From NCBI RefSeq assembly GCF_018398875.1, contig NZ_JAGWDK010000025.1, forward strand, positions 33,587 through 97,586: DNA of 64,000 bases, written 5' to 3'. The position numbers were made by a program, and so were the translations under genes. Shown piece by piece: positions 43,510-52,144 of this stretch (positions are counted from its first letter, which is position 1; each line of letters opens with the position of its first letter). The stretch is from Bradyrhizobium sp. sGM-13. Its GTDB lineage: Bacteria > Pseudomonadota > Alphaproteobacteria > Rhizobiales > Xanthobacteraceae. A model generated the notes under the pieces. It saw nothing but the letters and a program-made list of their open reading frames with translations, did not search any database and had not been told where the DNA came from.

Positions 43510-44679
43510 TCAACGCGCACTGAAGGTGAGGCCGGCGCGCTCCGTCAGACGCTTGCGCAACGCCGGACCCATCAGCGCGGCCGGCGTCCAGATGCCGCCC
43601 TCGCCCTGCACGTCGCGCACGAGGCAGAGAGCGCTCTCGGCGATCATCTTGCTGGTCGAGCCGTAGCCGGGATCGCGGTCGCCCTTGACGACCGTCTCGA
43701 CCCGTCCGCCATCCGGCAGCTCGCCCAGGAAGAGGATGTCGTAGAAGCCCTTCTCGCGCTGTTCCCGGGAGGGGCCCGCGCCGGGTTTGAGACCGCCGGT
43801 CCTGAACAAGGAAAACGCCGTGGCGAACGTCTCGGTCGTCACGCTGGCGATTTCTCCCAATCCCGGCGCGACCATCATCTCGTCGTAGACGAAATCCCTG
43901 CCGTAGAGATGACCCAACAGGAAATTCGTGCGGTGCACGTTCTTGGTGTTGACCGGCGCCATGGGGAACGGCACGAGCCATGCGTTCATGTGCGGGTCGT
44001 ATTCGGGGATGAGGCCCGACGGCTGAGACGGCCCGGTGAACCCCGGCGTCAACGCGAAGGGGTCGGTCAGCAGCCCGATCAGGGCCGGGTCGCGCGCGGC
44101 GGCGGCCAATGTCGCCTGGGCGCTCGCGGCGGTGCCGCCAGACATGCCGCCTTTCACCCTGCGCAGGCGGGCTTTGACCCGCCGCGCCGGACGTCCGAAT
44201 TTCTCGCGCGCCTTCTCCTGCACCGTGAGCACGCCGAGGTCGAACGGGATGGAATCGAAGCCGCAGGAGAAGACGATGCGCGAGCCGGTCCGTTTCGCCT
44301 CTTCGTGATAGGCGTCGATCATGCGCCGCATCCAAACCGGCTCGCCGCAGAGATCAACATAGGCCGTTCCCGTGGCCGCGCAGGCCGCCACCAGCCCGGG
44401 ACCGTGGAGCTGATAGGGTCCGACAGTTGTGATGATCACGGCCGCACGCTCGCACATCGAACGCAGGCTGGCCGGCTCGTCGGCATTCGCCTTGACGAAC
44501 GGCAAATCGTCCGGTGCGCCGATGTCGACACGCACCTTCCGGAGCTTATCGGTCGAGCGCCCCGCGATCGCCCAGGACGGAGCATCGTCGCCGCGATAGG
44601 ACGTCGCCAGATACTCGGCGATGAGACGGCCGGTGTAACCCGTCGCACCATAGACGACGAGGTCGAAGTCCCGCTTCAC
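43510..44679 (-). CDS. Saccharopine-dehydrogenase-like / trans-acting enoyl reductase family protein
   Basis: This 389-residue NAD(P)-binding protein begins FDLVVYGATGYTGRLIAEYL (Rossmann GxxGxxG). It continues SWAIAGRSTDKLRKV, AAVIITTVGPYQLHGPGLVA and CAATGTAYVDLCGEPVWMRR, all typical of the saccharopine dehydrogenase NADP-binding family. Later PFDLGVLTVQEKAREKFGRP and the C-terminal half match the branch that includes mycobacterial trans-acting enoyl reductases. The true substrate is probably a lipid or ketide. It lies 147 bp upstream of the Rieske gene in the same direction. Confidence 0.88.
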   Translation of the reverse strand: MKRDFDLVVYGATGYTGRLIAEYLATSYRGDDAPSWAIAGRSTDKLRKVRVDIGAPDDLPFVKANADEPASLRSMCERAAVIITTVGPYQLHGPGLVAACAATGTAYVDLCGEPVWMRRMIDAYHEEAKRTGSRIVFSCGFDSIPFDLGVLTVQEKAREKFGRPARRVKARLRRVKGGMSGGTAASAQATLAAAARDPALIGLLTDPFALTPGFTGPSQPSGLIPEYDPHMNAWLVPFPMAPVNTKNVHRTNFLLGHLYGRDFVYDEMMVAPGLGEIASVTTETFATAFSLFRTGGLKPGAGPSREQREKGFYDILFLGELPDGGRVETVVKGDRDPGYGSTSKMIAESALCLVRDVQGEGGIWTPAALMGPALRKRLTERAGLTFSAR

Positions 44680-44813
44680 GACGTTGGTCCTCCTCGAGAC
44701 CCGGGAGAGCTACCGCCCCATCGCGTTTGGTGGAGAGTACCACAGTTCCCGCTGCCGAGCAGACACCTTACCATCAGGCGACGTCACTTTATGCCGCAAA
44801 CTGCTACACTCCC

Positions 44814-44935
44814 GTCGTCCCTGCGAACGCAGGGACCCATACCGCGTGATCTGAATATTGGAAAAGGCTGGAGCAAACAGCCTCGTATAACCACGAAATC
44901 CTGTGGTTATGGATCCCTGCGTTCGCAGGGACGAC
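44814..44935. repeat. 122-bp palindromic element, family B copy 3
   Basis: It starts GTCGTCCCTGCGAACGCAGG then GACCCATA, and ends TGTGGTTATGGATCCCTGCG then TTCGCAGGGACGAC. It sits between the saccharopine-dehydrogenase-like gene start and the MFS stop. Confidence 0.92.
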
Positions 44936-44953
44936 CCGTGGATGGAGAACGCA

Positions 44954-46150
44954 TCACGGCGGAGATTTCCGCACTACCTTCCTCTGAAACGCCGACAGCA
45001 CCGCGCCCAGCGCCAGCATCGCCGCGGAAACATTCAGCGCGAACGACAGGCTGCCCAGCGTATCCGTGATCGCGCCGACCAGGATCGGGCCCAGCGTCTG
45101 GCCGACGCCGAATGAAATCGTCATCGCAGCAATCGCGGTAGGCCAGGCCGGCGGCGGGTAGTTGAAGCGGACGAAGGCGGTGGTGGAGCCGACCACGGCG
45201 AAGAACGCGACGCCGAATACCAGCGCCGATGTGGCGAGCAACCACACCGAGTGCCCGAAGATCGGCATCGCCGCGCCAATGGCGTTGACGCCGAGAATGA
45301 TCGTGGTGGCGAGGCCGCCGCGGTCGAGCGCCAGTACGCGGCGCCATACCCAGGGCGTGATGAAAGCGCTGACACCGATCAGGCTCCAGAACGCGCTCTG
45401 CGCCGCGGCGCTACCACCCGCGTCGCGGATATAGGCGATCATGAAGGTCATGTAGGCGATGTAGCCGGCGCCAAACAGAAAATAGCCGGCGAGATAGATC
45501 ACGACCGGCGCGACGGCGAATTTGGCCGCCGTCGTTTCGGTCAGGGCTGCACCGGCATGAAACGGTGCGAGCAGGACCGGGATCGTCATGACGACCGCCA
45601 GCACGGTCATCGCCCACCAGACCATCCACCACGAGCCCGGCCCAAAGCCCTGCAGCACGAACGGCGCCACCAGTCCCGACGCCAGGATGCCGATCCCGGG
45701 GCCGGCATAGAACAGGCTGAGCAGAAAATTCGCCCGCTCGGGGCGCGACTGCGCAATGGTCGCCGCCAGCGCGCCGCCGCCGACGAATCCGGCCGCGGCG
45801 CCAACGCCCGCCAGAAGCCGCGCAAAACTCAGGACGTAGAAATTCCCTGTGGTGGCGCAGAGCGCCAGCGATAGCACGCAGGCCAGCGTGCCCCATCGAA
45901 CCGAAGCGGCCAGTCCAAAACGCCGGATCATGCGCGAGGCGAGCAGGGCGCCCGCGAGATAGCCGGCGGCGTTGATGGTGTTCATGAAACCGGCCGCGGA
46001 ATAGCTCCAGGCCAGGGTGTCGCGCATGTCAGGCAGCACCAGCGCATAGGCAAAGCGGCCGATGCCGAGACCGACGGTCGGCGCCAGCGACAGAATGAGG
46101 ATCAGCCGTGCGGGATGCGCGTAACTCGCGGGACGGTCGGGGGCGTGCAA
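44954..46150 (-). CDS. YbfB/YjiJ-family MFS transporter
   Basis: This 398-residue major-facilitator protein has about 12 hydrophobic helices and opens with LILILSLAPTVGLGIGRFAY, where GIGRFAYALVLPDM is the signature of the YbfB/YjiJ (DUF1228/MFS_4) family. AGYLAGALLASRMIRRFG is the loop 2-3 motif. I assign a TTG start at 46150 because GGAG lies 8 bases upstream and the resulting length is normal. No ATG lies near this point; longer frames run through a palindromic repeat. The substrate is unknown. Confidence 0.85.
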   Translation of the reverse strand: MHAPDRPASYAHPARLILILSLAPTVGLGIGRFAYALVLPDMRDTLAWSYSAAGFMNTINAAGYLAGALLASRMIRRFGLAASVRWGTLACVLSLALCATTGNFYVLSFARLLAGVGAAAGFVGGGALAATIAQSRPERANFLLSLFYAGPGIGILASGLVAPFVLQGFGPGSWWMVWWAMTVLAVVMTIPVLLAPFHAGAALTETTAAKFAVAPVVIYLAGYFLFGAGYIAYMTFMIAYIRDAGGSAAAQSAFWSLIGVSAFITPWVWRRVLALDRGGLATTIILGVNAIGAAMPIFGHSVWLLATSALVFGVAFFAVVGSTTAFVRFNYPPPAWPTAIAAMTISFGVGQTLGPILVGAITDTLGSLSFALNVSAAMLALGAVLSAFQRKVVRKSPP

Positions 46151-46267
46151 GGAATTTGCTCCGGCGGAACGGCATTGTGGCAGGCCGGCAGGGGGATGCA
46201 CAGGCTCTGCGGCCGCAATGGTGTCTTGCCAATCGCGCAATGCCGCTCTAGCACTCCCGCCGGCCCC

Positions 46268-46384
46268 GTCATTCCGGGGCGCGGCAAAGCCGCGAACCTC
46301 AGATGCGCAATTGCGCATCGGGGAATCGCGTCGCATCCAATCTCGGGATTCCGGGTCCGGCGCATCGCGCCGTCCCGGAATGAC
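46268..46384. repeat. Palindromic element, family F
   Basis: GTCATTCCGGG at one end and CCCGGAATGAC at the other are inverted repeats, with GGCGCGGCAAAGCCGCGAAC and GCGCAATTGCGC nested hairpins inside. It fills most of the divergent gap between the MFS and leuB genes and ends 21 bp before the leuB start. Only one copy is in the window. Confidence 0.7.
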
Positions 46385-46404
46385 GAACATAGCAAGGATC
46401 TTCC

Positions 46405-47517
46405 ATGGCGACCCATAAACTGCTGCTTCTCCCTGGCGATGGTATCGGCCCCGAAGTGATGGGGGAGGTGCAGCGCCTGATCGACTGGCTGAACGCGGCA
46501 GGCATCGCGTCATTCGAGACCGAGCAGGGGTTGGTCGGCGGCTCCGCCTATGACGCGCACAAGGTGTCGATCTCGGAAGGCGACATGGACAAAGCCAAGG
46601 CGGCCGATGCCATCATCTTCGGCGCGGTCGGTGGTCCCAAGTGGGACAGCGTGCCCTACGAGGCGCGCCCCGAAGCGGGCTTGTTGCGCCTGCGCAAGGA
46701 TCTCGGCCTGTTCGCCAATCTGCGTCCCGCCGTGTGCTACCCGGCGCTCGCCGATGCTTCCAGCCTGAAGCGCGAGGCGGTCGAAGGCCTCGACATCATG
46801 ATCGTGCGCGAACTGACCGGCGGCGTCTATTTCGGCGAGCCGAAAACCATCACCGATCTCGGCAACGGCCAGAAGCGCGCCATCGATACCCAGGTCTACG
46901 ACACCTATGAGATCGAGCGCATCGGCCGCGTCGCCTTCGATTTGGCGCGCAAGCGCCGCAACAAGGTGACGTCGATGGAAAAGCGCAACGTCATGAAATC
47001 GGGCGTGCTCTGGAACGAGGTCATGACGGCCGTCCATGCGCGCGAATATAACGACGTGACGCTGGAGCATCAGCTCGCCGATTCCGGCGGCATGATGCTG
47101 GTGAAGGCGCCAAAACAGTTCGACGTCATCGTGACCGACAATCTGTTCGGCGACATGCTGTCCGATATCGCGGCGATGCTCACGGGATCGCTCGGCATGC
47201 TGCCCTCGGCTTCGCTCGGCGAGGTCGACGCCAAGACCAAAAAGCGCCGCTCGCTGTTCGAGCCGGTGCACGGCTCGGCGCCCGACATCGCCGGCAAGGG
47301 CCTCGCTAATCCGATCGCGATGATTTCGTCGTTCGGGATGGCGCTGCGCTATTCCTTCGATATGGGCGCGCTGGCCGACAAGGTCGACGCGGCGATCGCA
47401 GCGGTGCTGGCGAGTGGATTGCGTACGGCGGATATCAAGTCCGAGGGCACGACGGCAGCCTCAACAACGCAGATGGGCGAGGCGATTTTGAAGGAATTGC
47501 AGAAGCTGCACGCGTAA
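46405..47517 (+). CDS. leuB: 3-isopropylmalate dehydrogenase
   Basis: This 370-residue enzyme oxidatively decarboxylates 3-isopropylmalate in leucine synthesis. It begins KLLLLPGDGIGPEVMGEV. It has VGGPKWDSVPYEARPEAGLL, LRKDLGLFANLRP, the catalytic Tyr in RELTGGVYFGEPK (about 136-146), TDNLFGDMLSDIAAMLTGSL (metal Asp residues) and FEPVHGSAPDIAGKGLANP. Length is normal. leuC and leuD are 5-11 kb away on the other strand. The promoter must lie beside or inside the palindromic element upstream. Confidence 0.98.
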   Translation: MATHKLLLLPGDGIGPEVMGEVQRLIDWLNAAGIASFETEQGLVGGSAYDAHKVSISEGDMDKAKAADAIIFGAVGGPKWDSVPYEARPEAGLLRLRKDLGLFANLRPAVCYPALADASSLKREAVEGLDIMIVRELTGGVYFGEPKTITDLGNGQKRAIDTQVYDTYEIERIGRVAFDLARKRRNKVTSMEKRNVMKSGVLWNEVMTAVHAREYNDVTLEHQLADSGGMMLVKAPKQFDVIVTDNLFGDMLSDIAAMLTGSLGMLPSASLGEVDAKTKKRRSLFEPVHGSAPDIAGKGLANPIAMISSFGMALRYSFDMGALADKVDAAIAAVLASGLRTADIKSEGTTAASTTQMGEAILKELQKLHA

Positions 47518-47535
47518 GCGCGCAAAAAATTCGGT

Positions 47536-47670
47536 GTCGTCCCTGCGAACGCAGGGACCCATAACCACAGCCCTCGGTCGTGAAGCGAAAGCCGTCGGCC
47601 AACGTGCCTGAATCGAGAAGCCGCGGCGTATGGGCCCCTGCGTTCGCAATGCGTTCGCAGGGGGCGACGG
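47536..47670. repeat. Palindromic element, family B copy 4, with a 12-bp duplication
   Basis: It starts GTCGTCCCTGCGAACGCAGG then GACCCATAACCAC. The right arm reads GGGCCCCTGCGTTCGCAATG followed by CGTTCGCAGGGGGCGACGG, so GCGTTCGCAAT is followed by a second GCGTTCGCA. That lengthens the element from about 122 to 135 bp. It lies between leuB and a convergent hypothetical gene. Confidence 0.9.
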
Positions 47671-47689
47671 CGTGGTTATTCGATCTAGA

Positions 47690-48070
47690 TCAATACAGCG
47701 GGAAGCGCTGCGGATAGCCGCCCATGTCCGACGGCGGGTTGAGCGGCTGGCGGTCGATCGGCCGGTTGAGGTTTTCGCGGCCGAACGACGGATATCCCAG
47801 ATCCGGCGGGAAGGCGTAGTCCTGGAACTTGCGATCGCCCGGCAGCACTTCGGTGCCGGCATCGAGCCAGGAGCGCGTGGTGACGTAGACGCGGGTGCGC
47901 GGGCCCTGCTGGTACGACCGGTTGGGGCCGTTCGGGCCGTAATAGGGGCGGCCGTCGCGGTCGTATTGCTGCCTGGACTGGGCGTCGGCCGAGGTCGTGC
48001 CAATAGCGACGAGGGCGGCCGCGGCAAGCAACATCGCGAGCTTGCTCGCAGCAGGGAATTTTCGGGTCAT
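47690..48070 (-). CDS. Small secreted hypothetical protein
   Basis: This 126-residue protein has a clear signal peptide (about residues 1-30, ending TTSADAQ). The mature part is rich in Tyr, Pro, Arg and Gly (QYDRDGRPYYGPNGPNRSYQ, PRTRVYVTTRSWLDAGTEVL, LNRPIDRQPLNPPSDMGG) and has no cysteines. The family is not recognised; such proteins are common in Bradyrhizobium. It ends convergently with leuB. Confidence 0.75.
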   Translation of the reverse strand: MTRKFPAASKLAMLLAAAALVAIGTTSADAQSRQQYDRDGRPYYGPNGPNRSYQQGPRTRVYVTTRSWLDAGTEVLPGDRKFQDYAFPPDLGYPSFGRENLNRPIDRQPLNPPSDMGGYPQRFPLY

Positions 48071-48289
48071 TGCATCCTCGTCATTGTCCGCCCATGACGG
48101 GCCGGCGGATCGTCAAATCTGGTTGCGTGCATTGTAGCCGTGGCAAGACCGTCGTCGCTAGGTCAATTGCGCCACACCGAGCCGGAATAATGCGATGCGA
48201 AGCGAAAAAGTTTCATGAAAACAAGTGTCTTGGCCGCTTGTTGCCACAATCGTGAGGGGCGGCGGAATTTGACGCCACCAATGCGGGTT

Positions 48290-49093
48290 CTAGAGGGTGC
48301 CGCGCAGCCGCGGGTTATCGGCGTCCATCACCCAATCGGCAGACAGCGCCGGGGCGCCTGACGCCGCGCAATCGCTGCGCCTGACTTCGTGGCGGGCGAA
48401 CAATTCCGTGAGTTTCGTGTCGTTGCCGGCCGAAAGCAGGATCAGGCGGCTCAGCATGCAGCCGATCGCGGCGCGGCGGGCCGGCACATCCTCGCCCAGG
48501 CATGACCAGCCCGAGAGACGGAATTTCGGCTCATCGATGCGTTTGAAGAATCGGAGGCATGCGCTGGCGGCCTCCGTGCCGCCGACCCGGCGAAACAGCG
48601 TCACGGCGCCGAACTTGCTGTCGATGATCCCGGCGGCCTCCAGCTCGCGCGGCCCTGCCGGGTCCATCCTTGCAGCAAGGTAGCCGGCCGCCGAGCCGAC
48701 CTGATCGATCTCTTCGCCCGGACGATAGATTTCGAGTTCGGCGACCGGCATGCCGCCGAGCCCGCTCCAGCGGAACACGTCCTTGCGGCCCCCCTCGGGA
48801 TGCCGAAAAACCTCGTAAGTCTCTATCTTGCCTGGAAAAATGAACTGGCTTACGGCGAACGCCGGAGCCATGTCCCCGGCCTGGCTCCAAGCCTTCGGCG
48901 CCGCCTCCATCGCGGTGATATCGGGCAAATGCTGCCATAGCGCGATACCGCCAATGGCCATCAGCGCCAGCGTCATCAGATAGGCGCAGAGCCGTGCCAG
49001 CGTGCCGTAGACCTCGTCCACGAAGCTTACCAGCGCCGGGTGAATTGTCGTCCTATGATGGGAATCGGCCGAATCGGCCGGAAACGAATGCAT
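48290..49093 (-). CDS. Hypothetical membrane-anchored protein
   Basis: This protein is about 267 residues long, with one membrane helix near residues 33-54 (LARLCAYLMTLALMAIGGIA). A mostly periplasmic domain of about 210 residues follows, with FIFPGKIETYEVFRHPEGGR, GMPVAELEIYRPGEEIDQVG and LSGWSCLGEDVPARRAAIGC. I do not recognise the domain. The start is uncertain: an ATG at 49093 without a good ribosome site, or a TTG at 49111. It is divergent from asd (118-bp gap), so both promoters overlap there. Confidence 0.65.
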   Translation of the reverse strand: MHSFPADSADSHHRTTIHPALVSFVDEVYGTLARLCAYLMTLALMAIGGIALWQHLPDITAMEAAPKAWSQAGDMAPAFAVSQFIFPGKIETYEVFRHPEGGRKDVFRWSGLGGMPVAELEIYRPGEEIDQVGSAAGYLAARMDPAGPRELEAAGIIDSKFGAVTLFRRVGGTEAASACLRFFKRIDEPKFRLSGWSCLGEDVPARRAAIGCMLSRLILLSAGNDTKLTELFARHEVRRSDCAASGAPALSADWVMDADNPRLRGTL

Positions 49094-49211
49094 CAAACGC
49101 CCAAACGCCAACCGCCAAACGTTGTCATATCGGCGTTTCTCGCATAGAAGCGCTGCCTTCTCCCTTTCCGCTTGACGCGGCGGGGCGGCATTTTTCCTCG
49201 GAGAGTGAACG

Positions 49212-50246
49212 ATGGGTTACAAAGTCGCTGTCGTCGGTGCGACCGGCAATGTCGGGCGCGAAATGCTCAACATTCTCGACGAGCGCAAATTCCCCGCCGA
49301 CGAGGTCGTGGTGCTGGCCTCGCGCCGCAGCGTCGGCGTCGAAGTGTCCTATGGCGACCGCACCCTGAAGGTCAAAGCGCTCGAGCACTACGATTTCTCC
49401 GACGTCGACATCTGCCTGATGTCGGCAGGCGGTTCGGTGTCGAAGGAATGGTCGCCCAGGATCGGCGCCGCGGGTGCGGTCGTGATCGACAATTCGTCGG
49501 CCTGGCGGATGGACCCGGACGTGCCGCTGATCGTGCCGGAAGTGAACGCCGATGCGGCCGCGGGCTTTGCCAAGAAGAACATCATCGCCAACCCAAACTG
49601 CTCGACCGCGCAGCTCGTGGTGGCGCTGAAGCCGCTGCACGACAAGGCCACCATCAAGCGGGTCGTGGTCGCGACCTATCAATCGGTCTCCGGCGCCGGC
49701 AAGGATGCGATGGACGAACTGTTCTCGCAGACCAAGGCCGTCTACACCAATGACGAGCTGATCAACAAGAAATTCCCCAAGCGTATCGCCTTCAACGTCA
49801 TCCCCGAGATCGACGTGTTCATGGAGGACGGCTACACCAAGGAAGAATGGAAGATGATGGCGGAGACCAAGAAGATTCTTGATCCCAAGATCAAGCTTTC
49901 CGCCACCTGCGTGCGGGTGCCGGTGTTCGTCGGCCATTCGGAGGCCGTCAATATCGAATTCGAGAATCCGATCACGGCCGATGAAGCGCGCAACATCCTG
50001 CGCAACGCGCCGGGTTGCCTCGTGATCGACAAGCACGAGCCCGGCGGCTACGTCACGCCCTACGAAGCGGCCGGCGAGGACGCCACCTATATCAGCCGCA
50101 TCCGCGAGGATGCGACGGTGGAGAACGGCCTCGTACTGTGGTGCGTCTCCGACAATCTGCGCAAGGGCGCCGCCCTGAACGCGGTGCAGATCGCCGAATC
50201 CCTGATCAACCGCAAGCTGATCACCGCGAAGAAGAAGGCGGCTTAA
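49212..50246 (+). CDS. asd: Aspartate-semialdehyde dehydrogenase
   Basis: This 344-residue enzyme reduces aspartyl phosphate to aspartate semialdehyde, feeding lysine/DAP, threonine and methionine synthesis. It has the NADP motif VVGATGNVGREML (about residues 6-18). The catalytic Cys is in IIANPNCSTAQLVVAL (about 130), and TYQSVSGAGKDAMDEL, the substrate Arg region in ATCVRVPVFVGHSEAVNIEF and LVLWCVSDNLRKGAALNAVQ follow. Length is normal. A family A palindrome begins 11 bp after the stop and may end transcription. Confidence 0.98.
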   Translation: MGYKVAVVGATGNVGREMLNILDERKFPADEVVVLASRRSVGVEVSYGDRTLKVKALEHYDFSDVDICLMSAGGSVSKEWSPRIGAAGAVVIDNSSAWRMDPDVPLIVPEVNADAAAGFAKKNIIANPNCSTAQLVVALKPLHDKATIKRVVVATYQSVSGAGKDAMDELFSQTKAVYTNDELINKKFPKRIAFNVIPEIDVFMEDGYTKEEWKMMAETKKILDPKIKLSATCVRVPVFVGHSEAVNIEFENPITADEARNILRNAPGCLVIDKHEPGGYVTPYEAAGEDATYISRIREDATVENGLVLWCVSDNLRKGAALNAVQIAESLINRKLITAKKKAA

Positions 50247-50256
50247 GGGAGAATTC

Positions 50257-50347
50257 GTAGGGTGGGCAAAGCGCAGCGTGCCCACCATTTAGTTCCGTGA
50301 TCGAGGACCGATGGTGGGCACGGCGCGTTGCGCCTTGCCCACCCTAC
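50257..50347. repeat. Intergenic palindrome, family A copy 2
   Basis: Arms GTAGGGTGGGCAAAGCGCAG and GCCTTGCCCACCCTAC, with nested GTGCCCACCA/TGGTGGGCAC, match the copy at 15379-15456. It fills the gap between the convergent asd and carbonic anhydrase genes. Confidence 0.9.
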
Positions 50348-50351
50348 GCGA

Positions 50352-50996
50352 CTATTCGCCACCTCTCACGCTGCGAAACTCCTTCGCCTTCTGATCGAGC
50401 ACGAACAGCGAACCCTCGGCGACGCCGAAATAGGCGCCGTGCAATTCCATCTCGCCGCGCTCGACGCGGGCGCGCACGAACGGGAACGTCATCAGATTTT
50501 CCAGTGAGCGGAAGATCGCGGCTTTCTCGATCCTGATCGTAAACTCCTGCATCGTCTCGCGCTCGCGCTGTTCGACCACCTCGCCCGGCTTGATGAACAT
50601 CGCCATCCAGCGACCGATGAAATCGCCCGGCGACAGCGGGTCGATCTTGTCTATGAAGGCGCGAATGCCGCCGCACTGGGCATGGCCGAGCACGACGATG
50701 TGTTTGATGCGCAGCACGTTGACCGCATATTCCAGCGCCGCGGAGACGCCATGGGCGCCGCCGTCGGGCTGATAGACCGGCACCAGGTTGGCGACGTTGC
50801 GCACCACGAACAGCTCGCCGGGGCCGGCGTCGAAAATCACTTCCGGCGAGACGCGGGAATCGCAGCAGCCGATCACCATCACGGCGGGCGACTGGCCGCG
50901 CTCGGAGAGTTCCCGGTAGCGCGTCTGTTCGGTCGGCAGCCGTTGCGAGGTGAAAGCCCGATAGCCATCGAGCAGATGTTGCGGGAATGAGGTCAT
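50352..50996 (-). CDS. Beta-class carbonic anhydrase
   Basis: This 214-residue zinc enzyme interconverts CO2 and bicarbonate. Zinc and catalytic residues are visible in VIGCCDSRVSPEVIFDAGPG (Cys, Asp-Arg pair) and HIVVLGHAQCGGIRAFID (His, Cys). FVVRNVANLVP and AALEYAVNVL complete the signature. The ATG at 50996 was preferred over 51014, though neither has a strong ribosome site. It is divergent from the CoA-ester lyase gene by about 100 bp. Confidence 0.95.
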   Translation of the reverse strand: MTSFPQHLLDGYRAFTSQRLPTEQTRYRELSERGQSPAVMVIGCCDSRVSPEVIFDAGPGELFVVRNVANLVPVYQPDGGAHGVSAALEYAVNVLRIKHIVVLGHAQCGGIRAFIDKIDPLSPGDFIGRWMAMFIKPGEVVEQRERETMQEFTIRIEKAAIFRSLENLMTFPFVRARVERGEMELHGAYFGVAEGSLFVLDQKAKEFRSVRGGE

Positions 50997-51098
50997 AGTG
51001 CCATGCCTAACCATAAGCCGATGACGGGAACAAGGCTTTCAGGCGTACGCACGAGATGATATCGCGAAGGTCTCGAGGTCATCCAAGGAAACCAGCCC

Positions 51099-51977
51099 AT
51101 GATCCGTCCGCGCCGCAGCCTGTTGTTCATGCCGGGATCTAACGCGCGGGCGCTGGAAAAGGCGCGCAACCTGCCGGTCGACGGAATCATCCTCGACCTC
51201 GAGGATTCGGTGGCCCCGGACGCCAAGGTAATGGCCCGCGACCAGATCGCCAAAGCGATTGCGGCCGGCGGGTTCGGCAAGCGCGAGGTGCTGATCCGGG
51301 TCAACAGCCTCGATACGCCCTGGTGGGTCGAGGACGTCACCATGGCCGGCAAGGCGCGGCCCGACGGCATTCTGGTTCCCAAGATCTCCACCGTCGACGA
51401 TCTCAACGCGATCGCCAATCGGCTCAGCGACATCAACGCGCCCACCTCGATCCGGGTCTGGGCCATGATCGAAACCGCGCGCGCGGTGCTGGACGCCGAC
51501 AAGCTCGCCGCGGCATCGAGGGATTCCGAAACCAGGCTTGCGGGATTCGTGTTCGGGCCGAACGACATTTCGCGGGAAACGCGGATCCGCATGCAGCCGG
51601 GGCGCGCCACGATGATTCCGATGATCACGCACTGCATCCTGGCGACGCGTGCGCACGGGCTGGAAATTCTCGACGGGCCCTACAGCGACATCAGCAATAT
51701 CGACGGTTTTGCGACCGAATGCGCGCAAGGCCGCGATCTCGGCTTCGACGGCAAGACGCTGATCCATCCGAGCCACATCGAGGCCTGCAACGCGATCTTC
51801 ACGCCGCCGGCCGAGGAGGTCGAGCAGGCGCGCAAGATCATTGCGGCTTTCGAAAAGCCGGAAAACGCCTCGCGGGGGGCAATCCAGCTCGACGGGCGGA
51901 TGGTGGAACGGCTGCACGCCGATATGGCGCGGCGCACGATTGCGATCGCGGATGCGATCGCGGCGATGGGGCATTGA
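51099..51977 (+). CDS. CoA-ester lyase (HpcH/HpaI, CitE-like)
   Basis: This 292-residue TIM-barrel lyase cleaves or forms CoA esters such as malyl-, methylmalyl- or citramalyl-CoA. It shows RSLLFMPGSNARALEKARNL, GIILDLEDSVAPD (metal Glu/Asp), LIRVNSLDTPWWVEDV, VWAMIETARAVLDADKLAA and FVFGPNDISRETRI. It ends GFDGKTLIHPSHIEACNAIF. The substrate within the family cannot be chosen. The matB and dienoyl-CoA-reductase-like genes elsewhere hint at broad acyl-CoA metabolism. A family C palindrome follows. Confidence 0.92.
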   Translation: MIRPRRSLLFMPGSNARALEKARNLPVDGIILDLEDSVAPDAKVMARDQIAKAIAAGGFGKREVLIRVNSLDTPWWVEDVTMAGKARPDGILVPKISTVDDLNAIANRLSDINAPTSIRVWAMIETARAVLDADKLAAASRDSETRLAGFVFGPNDISRETRIRMQPGRATMIPMITHCILATRAHGLEILDGPYSDISNIDGFATECAQGRDLGFDGKTLIHPSHIEACNAIFTPPAEEVEQARKIIAAFEKPENASRGAIQLDGRMVERLHADMARRTIAIADAIAAMGH

Positions 51978-51998
51978 AATCCTTGCTTGGCGTTTCTT

Positions 51999-52127
51999 CC
52001 CTTCTCCCCTTGTGGGAGAAGGTGGCGCGAAGCGCCGGATGAGGGGTTCCCTCCGCGGAGACAGACCCTCATCCGTCTCGCTGCCGCTGCGCGTCAGCGA
52101 TCCACCTTCTCCCACAAGGGAGAAGGG
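51999..52127. repeat. Palindromic element, family C copy 2
   Basis: Ends CCCTTCTCCCCTTGTGGGAG and CTCCCACAAGGGAGAAGGG are near-perfect inverted repeats. The core GGCGCGAAGCGCCGGATGAG is shared with the copy at 29571-29707. It lies between convergent genes. Confidence 0.92.
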
Positions 52128-52144
52128 AAGAGCGCGCCTGGCGC

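Noticed and set aside
43505..44335. 276-codon frame overlapping the saccharopine-dehydrogenase-like gene
   Set aside because: It is in a different frame of the same strand within a gene with clear Rossmann motifs, and shows only Arg/Gly-rich shadow composition.
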